Assembly (NCBI RefSeq): GCF_001650495.1
Contig: NZ_LWCS01000076.1
Span: forward strand, 1-64,000
From: Mycolicibacterium iranicum
GTDB taxonomy: Bacteria > Actinomycetota > Actinomycetes > Mycobacteriales > Mycobacteriaceae
Direction: 5' to 3'
DNA length: 64,000 nt
Below, one piece after another: positions 38,285 to 46,516 of the stretch. Numbering within the stretch: the stretch's first letter is position 1; each line of letters starts with the position of its first letter. Position numbers and translations under genes: made by a program. A model generated the notes under the pieces. That model made no database searches and had not been told where the DNA came from. It was given only the letters and a program-made list of their open reading frames with translations.

Positions 38285-39303
38285 ACGCCGCACGCTGAGG
38301 TGCATGGGGTGCCGTTGACGCTGCAGCCGTAACCGGGTACCGCAGCGGGGTTTTCGACACGCAGCGGAGCCCGGTCGAGGCGCATCTCGTCGACGAGATC
38401 GACGACGAGTTGAGCGAACCTGGGTTGCGCGTTGGGCGTGGACGCCCGCGCAAACGCGATCCCGGCAGCCGCGGCCTGATCCGCCAGCTCGTTGTCGAGA
38501 TCCCACACGACCTCGATGTGGTCGGCGACGAAGCCGATCGGACACACGATCACAGCTTTGGTGCCGTCGGCGGCGAGGCTGTCCAAGTGGTCGCCGACGT
38601 CTGGCTCCAACCACGGCACCTGCGGCGGACCCGAACGTGACTGCCACACCTGGTCGTAGTCGCGGTAACCTGCGGCAGCAGCCACCAGCCCCGCGGTGTA
38701 GCCGACCTGGCGCTCGTAAAGATCTGTCCCGCAACGGGACGCTGCACGCCGCGGGATCGAGTGCGCAGTGAACACCAGTCGCGCCTGTCCTCGGAGCTCC
38801 TCGGGCAGCGTGACGGCAGCATCGGCAATCGCATCGGCGAACATCTGGATCAGCAGCGGGTGATCGAAGTACTGTCGCAGCTTTACCAGCTCGGGCGCTT
38901 CGGGGCCGGCAGCCTCGCGCCCCCGCGCGATATCCTCCTGATACTGGGTGCAGCCGGAGTATCCGCCCCACGCGGATGTCGCGAACACTGCTGCACGGCG
39001 GATGCCGTTGTCGCGCATCGCCGCAACAGTGTCCTCGATGTAGGGCTCCCAGTTGCGGTTGCCGAAGTAGACCGGCATTTGCCTGCCACGGCGCTCCAGC
39101 TCGGCCTCGATCGAGGTGATCAGCTCGCGGTTGATGCCGTTGATGGGCGAGACTCCCCCGAAGTGGAGGTAGTGCTCGGCCACCGATTCGAGTCGCTCCC
39201 TGGGGATTCCACGACCCCGGGTGACGTTCTCCAGGAACGGCATGACCTGTTCGGGACCTTCGGGGCCCCCGAACGACAGCAGGAGAAGCGCGTCGAACTC
39301 CAT
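38281..39303 (-). CDS. hemH: Ferrochelatase HemH (HemZ)
   Basis: Inserts Fe(II) into a porphyrin; in actinobacteria it acts in the coproporphyrin-dependent haem route. In 340 residues it shows LLLLSFGGPEGPEQVMPFL, the catalytic-His motif VFTAHSIPRR and GFVADHIEVVWDLD. The last 15 residues carry three Cys (CSVNGTPCTSAC), which with an internal Cys (YSGCTQY) fits the [2Fe-2S] cluster reported for mycobacterial ferrochelatases. The ATG directly abuts the inhA stop, so it is the third gene of fabG1-inhA-hemH. Confidence 0.95.
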   Translation of the reverse strand: MEFDALLLLSFGGPEGPEQVMPFLENVTRGRGIPRERLESVAEHYLHFGGVSPINGINRELITSIEAELERRGRQMPVYFGNRNWEPYIEDTVAAMRDNGIRRAAVFATSAWGGYSGCTQYQEDIARGREAAGPEAPELVKLRQYFDHPLLIQMFADAIADAAVTLPEELRGQARLVFTAHSIPRRAASRCGTDLYERQVGYTAGLVAAAAGYRDYDQVWQSRSGPPQVPWLEPDVGDHLDSLAADGTKAVIVCPIGFVADHIEVVWDLDNELADQAAAAGIAFARASTPNAQPRFAQLVVDLVDEMRLDRAPLRVENPAAVPGYGCSVNGTPCTSACGV

Positions 39304-40110
39304 CTACAGCAGCTGGGTGCTGGCGCCGCCGTCGGCGTAGATCACGGTTCCGGTGGTCGCAGGCAGCCAGTCGGACAGCAGGGCGCACACGGTCTTTGCG
39401 ACCGGCGTGGGATCCTTCATGTTCCAGCCCAGCGGGGCGCGCTGATCCCAGCCCTCCTCGAGCAGCTGCATCTGCGCGCCGGCCTCGTCTCCCAGTGCTC
39501 CACCGACGATCGCGCTCATCGCCAGGGTCCGGATCGGGCCAGCTGCAACGAGATTGGAACGCACGCCGACCTTACCGGCCTCGCGGGCGACGAAGCGGTT
39601 GACCGATTCCAGCGCGCTCTTGGCCACCGTCATCCAGTTGTAGGCGGGCATCGCGCGGGTCGGGTCGAAGTCCATCCCGACGATGCCGCCGCCCGGGTTC
39701 ATGATCGGCAGCACCGCCTTGGCCAGGGAGGCGTACGAATACGCGGAAATGTGGATGCCTTTGGCGACATCCTCGAACGGTGCGTCGAAAAACGGGTTGA
39801 TCCCCATGCCGGTCTGGGGCATGAAGCCGATCGAGTGCACGACGCCGTCGAGCTTGTTGCCCTCGCCGATCACCTCGGTGATGCGGTCGGCCAGGGTGTC
39901 GAGGTGCTTGTCGTCCTGGACGTCGAGTTCGAGCAGCGGCGGCTTGGAGGGCAGCCGGTCGAGAATGCGCTCGATGAGCCGCAATCGGTTGAATCCCGTG
40001 CAGATCACTTCGGCGCCCGCCTCCTGGGCGACCTTGGCGATGTAGAACGCGATCGAACTGTCGGTGATGATTCCCGTGACGAGAATCCGCTTGCCTTGAA
40101 GAAAAGTCAT
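39304..40110 (-). CDS. inhA: Enoyl-ACP reductase InhA
   Basis: NADH-dependent 2-trans-enoyl-ACP reductase of the FAS-II system for mycolic acids. The protein has 268 residues, one fewer than M. tuberculosis InhA because of a shorter N-terminus, so residue numbers shift by one: the Ser94 equivalent is Ser93 in VVHSIGFMP, and the catalytic Tyr and Lys lie in PAYNWMTVAKSAL. GIITDSSIAF forms the cofactor site. Positions known for isoniazid resistance (Ile21, Ser94 in M. tuberculosis numbering) are wild type. It lies 29 bases after fabG1. Confidence 0.98.
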   Translation of the reverse strand: MTFLQGKRILVTGIITDSSIAFYIAKVAQEAGAEVICTGFNRLRLIERILDRLPSKPPLLELDVQDDKHLDTLADRITEVIGEGNKLDGVVHSIGFMPQTGMGINPFFDAPFEDVAKGIHISAYSYASLAKAVLPIMNPGGGIVGMDFDPTRAMPAYNWMTVAKSALESVNRFVAREAGKVGVRSNLVAAGPIRTLAMSAIVGGALGDEAGAQMQLLEEGWDQRAPLGWNMKDPTPVAKTVCALLSDWLPATTGTVIYADGGASTQLL

Positions 40111-40139
40111 CGTGAAAGCCCTTACCTTTTCCGATTCTG

Positions 40140-40862
40140 TTAGTGGCCCATGCCCATACCGCCGTCGACGGGGATGACCGCGCCGGCGATGTAGCTCGCG
40201 TCCTCAGACGCCAGGAAGCTGACCGCCCCGGCAACCTCCTCGGCGGTGCCGACCCGCTTGGCCGGGATGAATTCCAGCGCGCCCGCCTGGATCCGCTCGT
40301 CCAGCGCGCGGGTCATCTCGGTGTCGATGTAGCCGGGCGCGACGACGTTGGCGGTCACTCCGGCCTTCGACAGCTCACGGGAGATGGACCGCGCCATGCC
40401 GATCAGGCCTGCCTTCGCGGCCGCGTAGTTCGCCTGGTTGCCGATGCCCCACATTCCGGACACCGAACCGATGAAGATGATCCGTCCGAACCGCGCGCGC
40501 TGCATGTTGCGGCAGGCTCGCTGAGCCACGCGGAACGCACCGCTGAGGTTGGCGTTGATGACCTCTTCGAAGCGCTCTTCGGTCATACGCATCAGGAACG
40601 CGTCCTTGGAGATGCCCGCGTTGGACACCAGCACCTCGACGGGGCCCTGGTGCTCTTCGACCTCTTTGAACGCGCGGTCGACCGCTTCGCTGTCGGTGAC
40701 GTCGCACACGACGCCGAACAACCCCTCCGGGGCACCCGATCCACGATGCGTGACGGCGACCTTGTGGCCGTCGGCGGCCAACCGCTGCGCGATGGCCAGG
40801 CCGATACCCCTGTTACCGCCGGTGACAAGCACCGAACGGGAGACGAACGCGGGAGAAGTCAT
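40140..40862 (-). CDS. fabG1: 3-oxoacyl-ACP reductase FabG1 (MabA)
   Basis: NADPH-dependent beta-ketoacyl reductase of FAS-II, a short-chain dehydrogenase with TGGNRGIG near residues 14-21, NAG in VLVSNAG, and the catalytic Ser-Tyr-Lys in GSVSGMWGIGNQANYAAAK. I use ATG 40862 (240 residues), 7 bases after a -10-like TAAGTT (40875-40870), consistent with a leaderless mRNA; a TTG at 40871 would lie within that -10. It begins the fabG1-inhA-hemH unit, 53 bases after the VWA gene. Confidence 0.97.
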   Translation of the reverse strand: MTSPAFVSRSVLVTGGNRGIGLAIAQRLAADGHKVAVTHRGSGAPEGLFGVVCDVTDSEAVDRAFKEVEEHQGPVEVLVSNAGISKDAFLMRMTEERFEEVINANLSGAFRVAQRACRNMQRARFGRIIFIGSVSGMWGIGNQANYAAAKAGLIGMARSISRELSKAGVTANVVAPGYIDTEMTRALDERIQAGALEFIPAKRVGTAEEVAGAVSFLASEDASYIAGAVIPVDGGMGMGH

Positions 40863-40915
40863 GCCCGTCAACTTAGTCGGTGCGCGTCATTCTTAAGAAA
40901 TCGCCTTACACAAAC

Positions 40916-41923
40916 CTAGTTGGGCAGTCGGCGGTTGATCAACAGTGCGCCGAGTGCGGCTGCGGCGAGCACGACGGCGCCCAGCCGCAACCAGCCGACG
41001 CTGGCGTCGCCCTTGATCGTCTCGTAGCCGATCTGTTCCTGGAGATTGGTGAACACTTCCTTGAGCTGTTCGAGACTCGACGCCGTGAACGCCTCGCCGC
41101 CGGAGAGGTCGGCGATCTTCTTGAGCATCTCGTCGTCGACAGGAACCGGCTGGCGCTGGTCGTTGATCTCGACGTAGCCGTACGGGGTACCGAAGGACAC
41201 GGTAGAGATCGGCACCCCTTGGTCCTTGGCTGTGCGCGCCGCGGTGTAGGCGCCCTTCGGGTTGTCGGGGTTGGACGGCACCGTCTCCTTGCCGTCCGAC
41301 ATCAGCACGACGCGCGCGGGCGGCGGCTCGTCACCGCCACCGATCACCGCACCAACCGTGGCGATGGCCTGCAGCGCGGTGAAGATGCCTTCGCCGGTGG
41401 CGGTGCGGTCAGCGAGCTGGAGCTTGTCGATCGCCGTCTTGGTGGACTCGCGGTTGGTGGTCGGCGAGACGAGCACCGTCGCGGTGCCGGCGTAGGCGAT
41501 CAGGCCGAGGTTGATTCCGGGTGTCAGCTGGTCGGCGAACTGCTTGGCCGCTTCCTGCGCGGCGACCAGGCGGTTGGGCGCGACGTCGGTCGCACGCATC
41601 GACTGGGACACGTCGATCACGAGCATCACCACGGCACGGTTGCGCGGAATACGCACATCGTGGGTGGGCCCCGCCATCGCGATCGTGAACGACACCAGCG
41701 ACAGGATCAGCAGCACCGCCGGGAGGTGGCGCAGACGACTGGGCCGCTTCGGGGCGACGCTCTCCAGCAGCTCCATGTTCGCAAAGCGCAGCATCCGCTT
41801 GTGGCGCGACAGCGAAACGACGACGTAAAGCGCGATCAGCCCGATGACGACAAAGAAGAAGAGGAAGAACCAGGGGTGTTCGAAACCCGAAAGCGACATG
41901 GGTCCGAGCAACGGTAAAGTCAT
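40916..41923 (-). CDS. VWA-domain membrane protein (Rv1481 type)
   Basis: A 335-residue BatA-like protein with an N-terminal double helix (WFFLFFFVVIGLIALYVVV and LPAVLLILSLVSFTIAMAG), a von Willebrand A domain and a C-terminal helix (LGAVVLAAAALGALLI). The metal-binding MIDAS motif is DVSQSM, with a later Thr and the Asp of LMSDGKE. It is the third partner of the MoxR-DUF58-VWA set, thought to act as a chaperone or metal-insertion system for envelope proteins. It starts 27 bases after the DUF58 gene. Confidence 0.9.
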   Translation of the reverse strand: MTLPLLGPMSLSGFEHPWFFLFFFVVIGLIALYVVVSLSRHKRMLRFANMELLESVAPKRPSRLRHLPAVLLILSLVSFTIAMAGPTHDVRIPRNRAVVMLVIDVSQSMRATDVAPNRLVAAQEAAKQFADQLTPGINLGLIAYAGTATVLVSPTTNRESTKTAIDKLQLADRTATGEGIFTALQAIATVGAVIGGGDEPPPARVVLMSDGKETVPSNPDNPKGAYTAARTAKDQGVPISTVSFGTPYGYVEINDQRQPVPVDDEMLKKIADLSGGEAFTASSLEQLKEVFTNLQEQIGYETIKGDASVGWLRLGAVVLAAAALGALLINRRLPN

Positions 41924-41950
41924 GCGTTACTTGCCATTTCGTCGTCGTTT

Positions 41951-42892
41951 CTAGCGGGCCAGGGCGCCACGGCGTCTGCTCGCCACGAACCGCACCACAT
42001 CAGCGATCCAGTCACGATCTGTCCTCAGCGTCAGCAGCGGCGCGTCGCAGCGGCGTAGCGTGCGCGCGACATCGGCCCTGTGGGCGGCGGCAGCCTGCTC
42101 GAAGTCGGCGCGTAAGCGCTCGTCGATCTTGAACTCGCGGGTGCGGCCGGTTTCGGTGTCCTGCAGGATGACATCTCCGACGACCGGGAGTTCGACGTCG
42201 CGCGGATCGAGGATCTCGATACCGAGCACCTCGTGCCTGCCGGCGATGGCACGCAGTGGACGCATCCAGTTGATCGGCCCGAGGAAGTCGCTGATGATCA
42301 CCGCCATCCCACGTCGCCGCTCGGGTCTGCGGAGCGAGTCGATCGCAGCGGCGAGGTCGCCACGGACACCGGGGGGCGCCTTCGGCATGGTCGCGATGGT
42401 GCGCAGCAGCTCCTGCTCGTGCATACGACCGGAGAGCGCGGGTACGCGCCTCACGGTCTCGCCGTTGGCGACGATCGCCCCGATCCGGTTGCCGCCACCG
42501 CTGTTCAGAAATGCGATCGCCGCCGCGGCGGCCACCGCGAGATCGCGCTTCTCACAGCCTGCGGTGCCGAAGTCCAGGCTGGCCGACACATCGACCACCA
42601 GCCACGTCTCCAACTCGCGGTCGGCGATCATCTGACGCACGTGGGGGTGGGTCGTGCGCGCAGTGACCGACCAATCCATGCGGCGGACATCGTCGCCGGG
42701 TTGGTAGACGCGCGATTCGCCCGGCTCCGATCCCGGCCCTGGCAGCAGACCCAGGTGGTCGCCGTGCAGCACACCGTCGAGCTTGCGACGCACGGTCAGC
42801 TCGAGCTTGCGCAGCGCCGCCGTCAGCGCGGGGTCACGAATCTCGCCCCGCTTCATCGACGGGATGTCGACGGTGCGGCTGGATCTGGTCAA
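41951..42892 (-). CDS. DUF58-domain protein (Rv1480 type)
   Basis: A 313-residue cytosolic protein with the DUF58 core, LLPGPGSEPGESRVYQPGDD, RRMDWSVTARTTHPHVRQM and LVVDVSASLDFG, the last resembling a VWA metal site. DUF58 proteins are coded with MoxR ATPases and are probably their adaptors. It starts 3 bases after moxR1 and belongs to the moxR1-DUF58-VWA operon. Confidence 0.9.
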   Translation of the reverse strand: MTRSSRTVDIPSMKRGEIRDPALTAALRKLELTVRRKLDGVLHGDHLGLLPGPGSEPGESRVYQPGDDVRRMDWSVTARTTHPHVRQMIADRELETWLVVDVSASLDFGTAGCEKRDLAVAAAAAIAFLNSGGGNRIGAIVANGETVRRVPALSGRMHEQELLRTIATMPKAPPGVRGDLAAAIDSLRRPERRRGMAVIISDFLGPINWMRPLRAIAGRHEVLGIEILDPRDVELPVVGDVILQDTETGRTREFKIDERLRADFEQAAAAHRADVARTLRRCDAPLLTLRTDRDWIADVVRFVASRRRGALAR

Positions 42893-42895
42893 AGG

Positions 42896-44035
42896 TCAGC
42901 GACCGCTCGCTGCGGAGGCCGCCGCCGGAACCACGGGTGGCACCGAATGGCCTTGCTGCGGAATCGCATTCACCTGAGGCAACGCGACCGTCTGCAGGAT
43001 TCGGTTGACGACCGTCTCGGAGGAGATCTCGTCGGCGAGCGCGTCGTAGGTGAGCACCAGCCGGTGGCGCAGCACATCGGGAATGATCTCCACGACGTCC
43101 TGCGGGATGACATAGTCGCGGCCGCGCACCAGCGCCAGCGCCCGCGACGCGGCGATGATGCCCAGCGAGGCGCGCGGCGAGGCGCCGTAGGCGATCCACG
43201 CCTTCGCATCGGGCATGCCGAACTTCTCGGGCTCGCGGGTCGCGGTCACGATGCGCACCACGTAATCGACGAGCGCGTGGTGGACGAAGTTGTTCGCGGC
43301 GACCTCTTGGAGACGAAGCAGGTCGCCGGTGTTCAGGATGCCTTTGGGCTCCGGCGGCTTGACGCCCATCCGGTAGATGATCTCGCGCTCTTCTTCAGGT
43401 GACGGGTAGTCGACGTTGAGCTTGAACAGGAAGCGGTCGCGCTGGGCTTCCGGCAGCTGGTAGACGCCCTCCTGCTCGATCGGGTTCTGCGTCGCCATCA
43501 CCAGGAACGGGCTGGGCAGCGGGAAAGTCTTACCGCCGATGGAGATCTTGCGCTCGGCCATGACCTCCAGAAGCGCCGACTGCACCTTCGCAGGCGCGCG
43601 GTTGATCTCGTCGGCGAGCAGGAAATTGACCACGACGGGACCGAGTTCGATGTCGAACTCTTCCTTGCCCTGACGGTAGATACGGGTACCGACGATGTCA
43701 GTGGGTACCAGGTCAGGAGTGAACTGAATACGGGCAAACGTTCCGCCGACGACCTTGGCGAACGTCTCGACCGCCAGCGTCTTGGCGACACCGGGCACGC
43801 CTTCGAGGAGGACGTGGCCCTTGGCCAGGAGACCGACCAACATGCGCTCGACCAGTTGGTCCTGGCCGACGATGATCCGCTTCACCTCGAAGATCGCACG
43901 TTCGAGCGTGTGCACCTCGTTCTGCAGACTGCCGTTGGAACTCGGGGCGGCGTGGGCTCCCGCGGAGTAGCCCGGGGCGGGGGCCTGTCCCGGATATCCT
44001 CCAGCGCCCTGCGGCGGTCCACTCGGTGAGGTCAT
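42896..44035 (-). CDS. moxR1: MoxR-family AAA+ ATPase MoxR1
   Basis: A 379-residue AAA+ ATPase with a Gly/Pro/Ala-rich N-terminal tail of about 45 residues, Walker A LEGVPGVAKT, Walker B VNFLLADEINRAPAK, the MoxR signature LVMATQNPIEQEGVYQLPEAQ and an arginine finger in RDRFLFKL. MoxR proteins act as chaperones for maturation of envelope or metal-containing complexes. ATG 44035 has GGAAGGAAC upstream; a GTG at 44053 lies before that ribosome site and is rejected. The 156-base gap before it holds three CTCAGG repeats. Confidence 0.94.
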   Translation of the reverse strand: MTSPSGPPQGAGGYPGQAPAPGYSAGAHAAPSSNGSLQNEVHTLERAIFEVKRIIVGQDQLVERMLVGLLAKGHVLLEGVPGVAKTLAVETFAKVVGGTFARIQFTPDLVPTDIVGTRIYRQGKEEFDIELGPVVVNFLLADEINRAPAKVQSALLEVMAERKISIGGKTFPLPSPFLVMATQNPIEQEGVYQLPEAQRDRFLFKLNVDYPSPEEEREIIYRMGVKPPEPKGILNTGDLLRLQEVAANNFVHHALVDYVVRIVTATREPEKFGMPDAKAWIAYGASPRASLGIIAASRALALVRGRDYVIPQDVVEIIPDVLRHRLVLTYDALADEISSETVVNRILQTVALPQVNAIPQQGHSVPPVVPAAASAASGR

Positions 44036-44168
44036 CAAAAAAGTTCCTTCCACATGCGCCGTACGTGCTGGGCCATCGCGGCTTCATCGAGGCACCGACC
44101 CGTTGTGGCCGCGCGCCCGCAGTCAACTATTCCAGGCGCTTGCAGATCCGTCGACGTCGCCCGGGCTG

Positions 44169-44196
44169 CTCAGGTTTAACTCAGGCCACGCTCAGG
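44169..44196. repeat. Three CTCAGG direct repeats with an 11-base period
   Basis: CTCAGG occurs at 44169-44174, 44180-44185 and 44191-44196, exactly 11 bases apart, so all copies face the same side of the helix. The last overlaps the ripB stop codon. This layout is typical of sites for OmpR/PhoB-family response regulators. It sits 130 bases upstream of moxR1. MprA is one candidate because its known sites are short direct repeats, but the identity is not established. Confidence 0.5.
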
Positions 44197-44887
44197 ATTC
44201 GATGATGCGTTGCACGGTCGGCTGCAGTCCCGCCATGCGGACCTTGCTGACGACGACCCTGTCGGCGGTGCCGCCGGACTCCAGCATCTGCCCGTTGCCG
44301 AGATAGATCGCGACGTGCTGGCTGCCGCCGGGACCCCAGAACAGGAGGTCTCCGCGCTTGGCCTGCTGGATCGGGACCCTGCGGCCGGTGTTGAACTGGT
44401 CGCCCGAGTACTTCGGGATCAGCACCCCGACGCCGGCGAAGGAGTACTGCGTGAAGCCGGAGCAGTCGAACCCGACGGTGTTGGCGCCGCGTTCGACTCC
44501 CAGGCTGGGGCCGGTGGGCTTGCCGCCGCCCCACGAGTACGGGGTGCCGAGCCGGGCGGCGCCGCGCTTGATGACATGCTCGACGGCGGCGGCACCTCGC
44601 ACACTGCCCGGGGCGACGCTGGGGGCGTCAGGGGGGACCAGACCGAGGCTCTGCAGGAACTTGCGGCCCATGCCCATGGTGGCCTGAGTGGCCTGTGCGG
44701 TGACGGCCAGCGACGCGTTCGCGATCGCGAGAGGATCACCTGGCGCGCCGGCGCTGGGCCGCATCGGAAGGAGCGGATCCCACAGACTGGGTTGGGCGTT
44801 GGCCGGAGCTGCCGTGCCCGCGAGGACGACGGCAGCCGCAATCACGGAAAGAGCGAAGCGACGCAGGGTCATCGGCACTCGCGTCAC
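44192..44887 (-). CDS. ripB: NlpC/P60 peptidoglycan endopeptidase RipB
   Basis: Secreted D,L-endopeptidase, about 231 residues, cutting the peptidoglycan stem peptide. A Sec signal peptide (FALSVIAAAVVLAGTAAPANA) is followed by a linker and an NlpC/P60 domain with catalytic Cys in VGFDCSGFTQY and His in GGSQHVAIYLG. It lacks the long coiled-coil of RipA. The GTG at 44887 overlaps the ripA stop as GTGA; an in-frame ATG at 44872 would also keep the signal peptide. Confidence 0.93.
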   Translation of the reverse strand: MTRVPMTLRRFALSVIAAAVVLAGTAAPANAQPSLWDPLLPMRPSAGAPGDPLAIANASLAVTAQATQATMGMGRKFLQSLGLVPPDAPSVAPGSVRGAAAVEHVIKRGAARLGTPYSWGGGKPTGPSLGVERGANTVGFDCSGFTQYSFAGVGVLIPKYSGDQFNTGRRVPIQQAKRGDLLFWGPGGSQHVAIYLGNGQMLESGGTADRVVVSKVRMAGLQPTVQRIIES

Positions 44888-46299
44888 CACTCGATCATTC
44901 GGGTCACGTACGGGGTCATTCCGCTGGTGCGCACCGGCGAGATCTTGACGACCGAGCCCGTGTACGGGGCCTCCAGCATCTGCCCGTCACCGAGGTACAT
45001 GGCGACGTGCTGGCTGGCGTTGGGGCCGTAGAAAATCATGTCGCCGCGGCGCATCTGTGACGACGGGATCTTGCGGCCGGCGTTGTACTGCGAGCCCGAG
45101 TAGTGGTCGAGCTTGATGCCGACGCCGGCGAACATGTAGAGCATCAAGCCGGAGCAGTCGAAGCCGACAGTGCCTGCGCCCGAGTCGATTCCACGGCTCG
45201 GGCCCGCGGCGTTGCCGCCGCCCCAGGAGTACGGAACACCCAGCTGCGACATTCCGCGCCTGATCACGAACTCGGTGGCCTGCGGGCCGGCCACTGTCGG
45301 GATCGCGCCGTTGGTGATGCCGGTCGGGGTGGGCAGCAGACCGATGCTCTGCAGGAACTTGCGGCCGAGGTTCTGGGTGATCTCGACCGACGTCGTGATG
45401 ATCTTCAGGACGGCGTTGATGATCTGGATCGGGTCGCCGCTGACGAATGCGCTCGGGATCTGGGGCAGCGTCATGTCCCAGGCGGTCTCACGATTTCCCG
45501 TGGCGGGGTCGACGTCCCAGTCGGCTCCCGGCTTGGCACCGGCACCGGCACCGGCCGGGGAGGTCGCGGCCCCGGCCGGCGCCGCCGCTGGACCGCTGCC
45601 GGACGGCGCGGCCAGGGTCCGGGCTTGTGCCAACTTGGCTTGCGCGTCGGCTCGCTCAGCTTTCAGCCGGTCGAGTTCGACCTGCTGGGCCTTAAACGTC
45701 TCCTGCGCCTCGGTCAGCGCCAAAACCGCTTGTTGCTGGCTGGTTTCAGCCGCCGCAACCGCTTCGTCGGCCTTCTGCTTGGCCAAGCGCGCCGCCGACT
45801 CTTTGTTGACCTGCTCGGTGCGCGCGGGCTGCAGATCGGCCATCACCTTCTGCGAACTGAGCGAGAGGGTCTGGCCTGCAGCTGCGGTGTGCAGGATGTC
45901 GGACGGATCGGTGGCCGTCAGATAGGAGTTGGACGGGCCGCTGACGTACATCGCCGCGGCGAAGGTGTCGAAGCGGTCCTGGGCGGCGGCGATCGCGGCG
46001 TTGGCGTCCTTGACGCGCTGCGCGCTGGCGTCCACCTCGACCTGGGCGGCGGCGGCGTTGTCGCGCGCGGTCTGGACGTCGAGGATGGCCTTGTTGACGC
46101 TCTCCTGCTGCATCTGGATCTGCGCGCCGAGGTCTTGCAGCTGCTGATTGACGTTGGCGACGTCGGTGACCAATTGCGCGACGCTGTCAGGCCGGGCAGG
46201 CTGCGCCTGCGCCAGCGCCGGCGTGGTGAGCACCATGCCGAAGGCCAGGGACACGGCGCACAGCCGCGAAGCGGAGGCGCCGCCAGGGGTGCGTCTCAT
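44884..46299 (-). CDS. ripA: NlpC/P60 peptidoglycan endopeptidase RipA
   Basis: Essential septal endopeptidase in mycobacteria, about 471 residues here. After a signal peptide (LCAVSLAFGMVLTTPALAQA) comes a long coiled coil (about residues 50-240, VTDVANVNQQLQDLGAQIQM and onward) that keeps the enzyme inactive, then an Ala/Pro/Gly linker, and a C-terminal NlpC/P60 domain with Cys in GFDCSGLMLY and His in ASQHVAMYLG. ATG 46299 is preceded by GAGGAG 10 bases away; the frame is open to 46341. Its upstream region holds MtrA-type repeats. Confidence 0.95.
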   Translation of the reverse strand: MRRTPGGASASRLCAVSLAFGMVLTTPALAQAQPARPDSVAQLVTDVANVNQQLQDLGAQIQMQQESVNKAILDVQTARDNAAAAQVEVDASAQRVKDANAAIAAAQDRFDTFAAAMYVSGPSNSYLTATDPSDILHTAAAGQTLSLSSQKVMADLQPARTEQVNKESAARLAKQKADEAVAAAETSQQQAVLALTEAQETFKAQQVELDRLKAERADAQAKLAQARTLAAPSGSGPAAAPAGAATSPAGAGAGAKPGADWDVDPATGNRETAWDMTLPQIPSAFVSGDPIQIINAVLKIITTSVEITQNLGRKFLQSIGLLPTPTGITNGAIPTVAGPQATEFVIRRGMSQLGVPYSWGGGNAAGPSRGIDSGAGTVGFDCSGLMLYMFAGVGIKLDHYSGSQYNAGRKIPSSQMRRGDMIFYGPNASQHVAMYLGDGQMLEAPYTGSVVKISPVRTSGMTPYVTRMIEW

Positions 46300-46364
46300 T
46301 CGACTCAATCTCCTCAGGCTCCACGCGGAACGTGTCGGCACAGGGTCTGGCGCCCGAGCCCAGA

Positions 46365-46380
46365 GTCACAGAAATCACAG
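46365..46380 (+). promoter_or_regulatory. MtrA-type box upstream of ripA
   Basis: GTCACAGAAATCACAG is a direct repeat of TCACAG with a 9-base period, matching the site known for the response regulator MtrA in M. tuberculosis, where ripA is a reported target. A further GTCACA lies at 46411-46416. The box is 66 bases from the ripA start codon and, if the TACGGT at 46409-46404 is the -10, just downstream of the transcription start. Confidence 0.65.
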
Positions 46381-46423
46381 CTGCAACATCAGGCACCGAT
46401 TGCACCGTACGTCACATCTGACG

Positions 46424-46438
46424 CTAAAGAAACTTTAG
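46424..46438. promoter_or_regulatory. Palindrome CTAAAG-AAA-CTTTAG upstream of ripA
   Basis: A perfect inverted repeat with 6-base arms, lying where the -35 would be for a ripA promoter using the TACGGT -10 at 46409-46404 (17-18 base spacing). It is A+T-rich compared with its surroundings and has no T-tract. Binding protein unknown. The remaining sequence from 46300 to 46516 shows no gene. Confidence 0.35.
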
Positions 46439-46516
46439 TCACGAACTACAAGATTGTAATTGCGAACGGCGTTATCAAATGGTGATGTTTGAATTTGCGC
46501 GCTGGTTGTCAATCCA

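Noticed and set aside
46300..46516. A c-di-AMP (ydaO-type) riboswitch upstream of ripA
   Set aside because: Such elements precede some actinobacterial wall hydrolase genes, but the conserved GCCGAACC and GGGUGAAUC-type segments are not present here.
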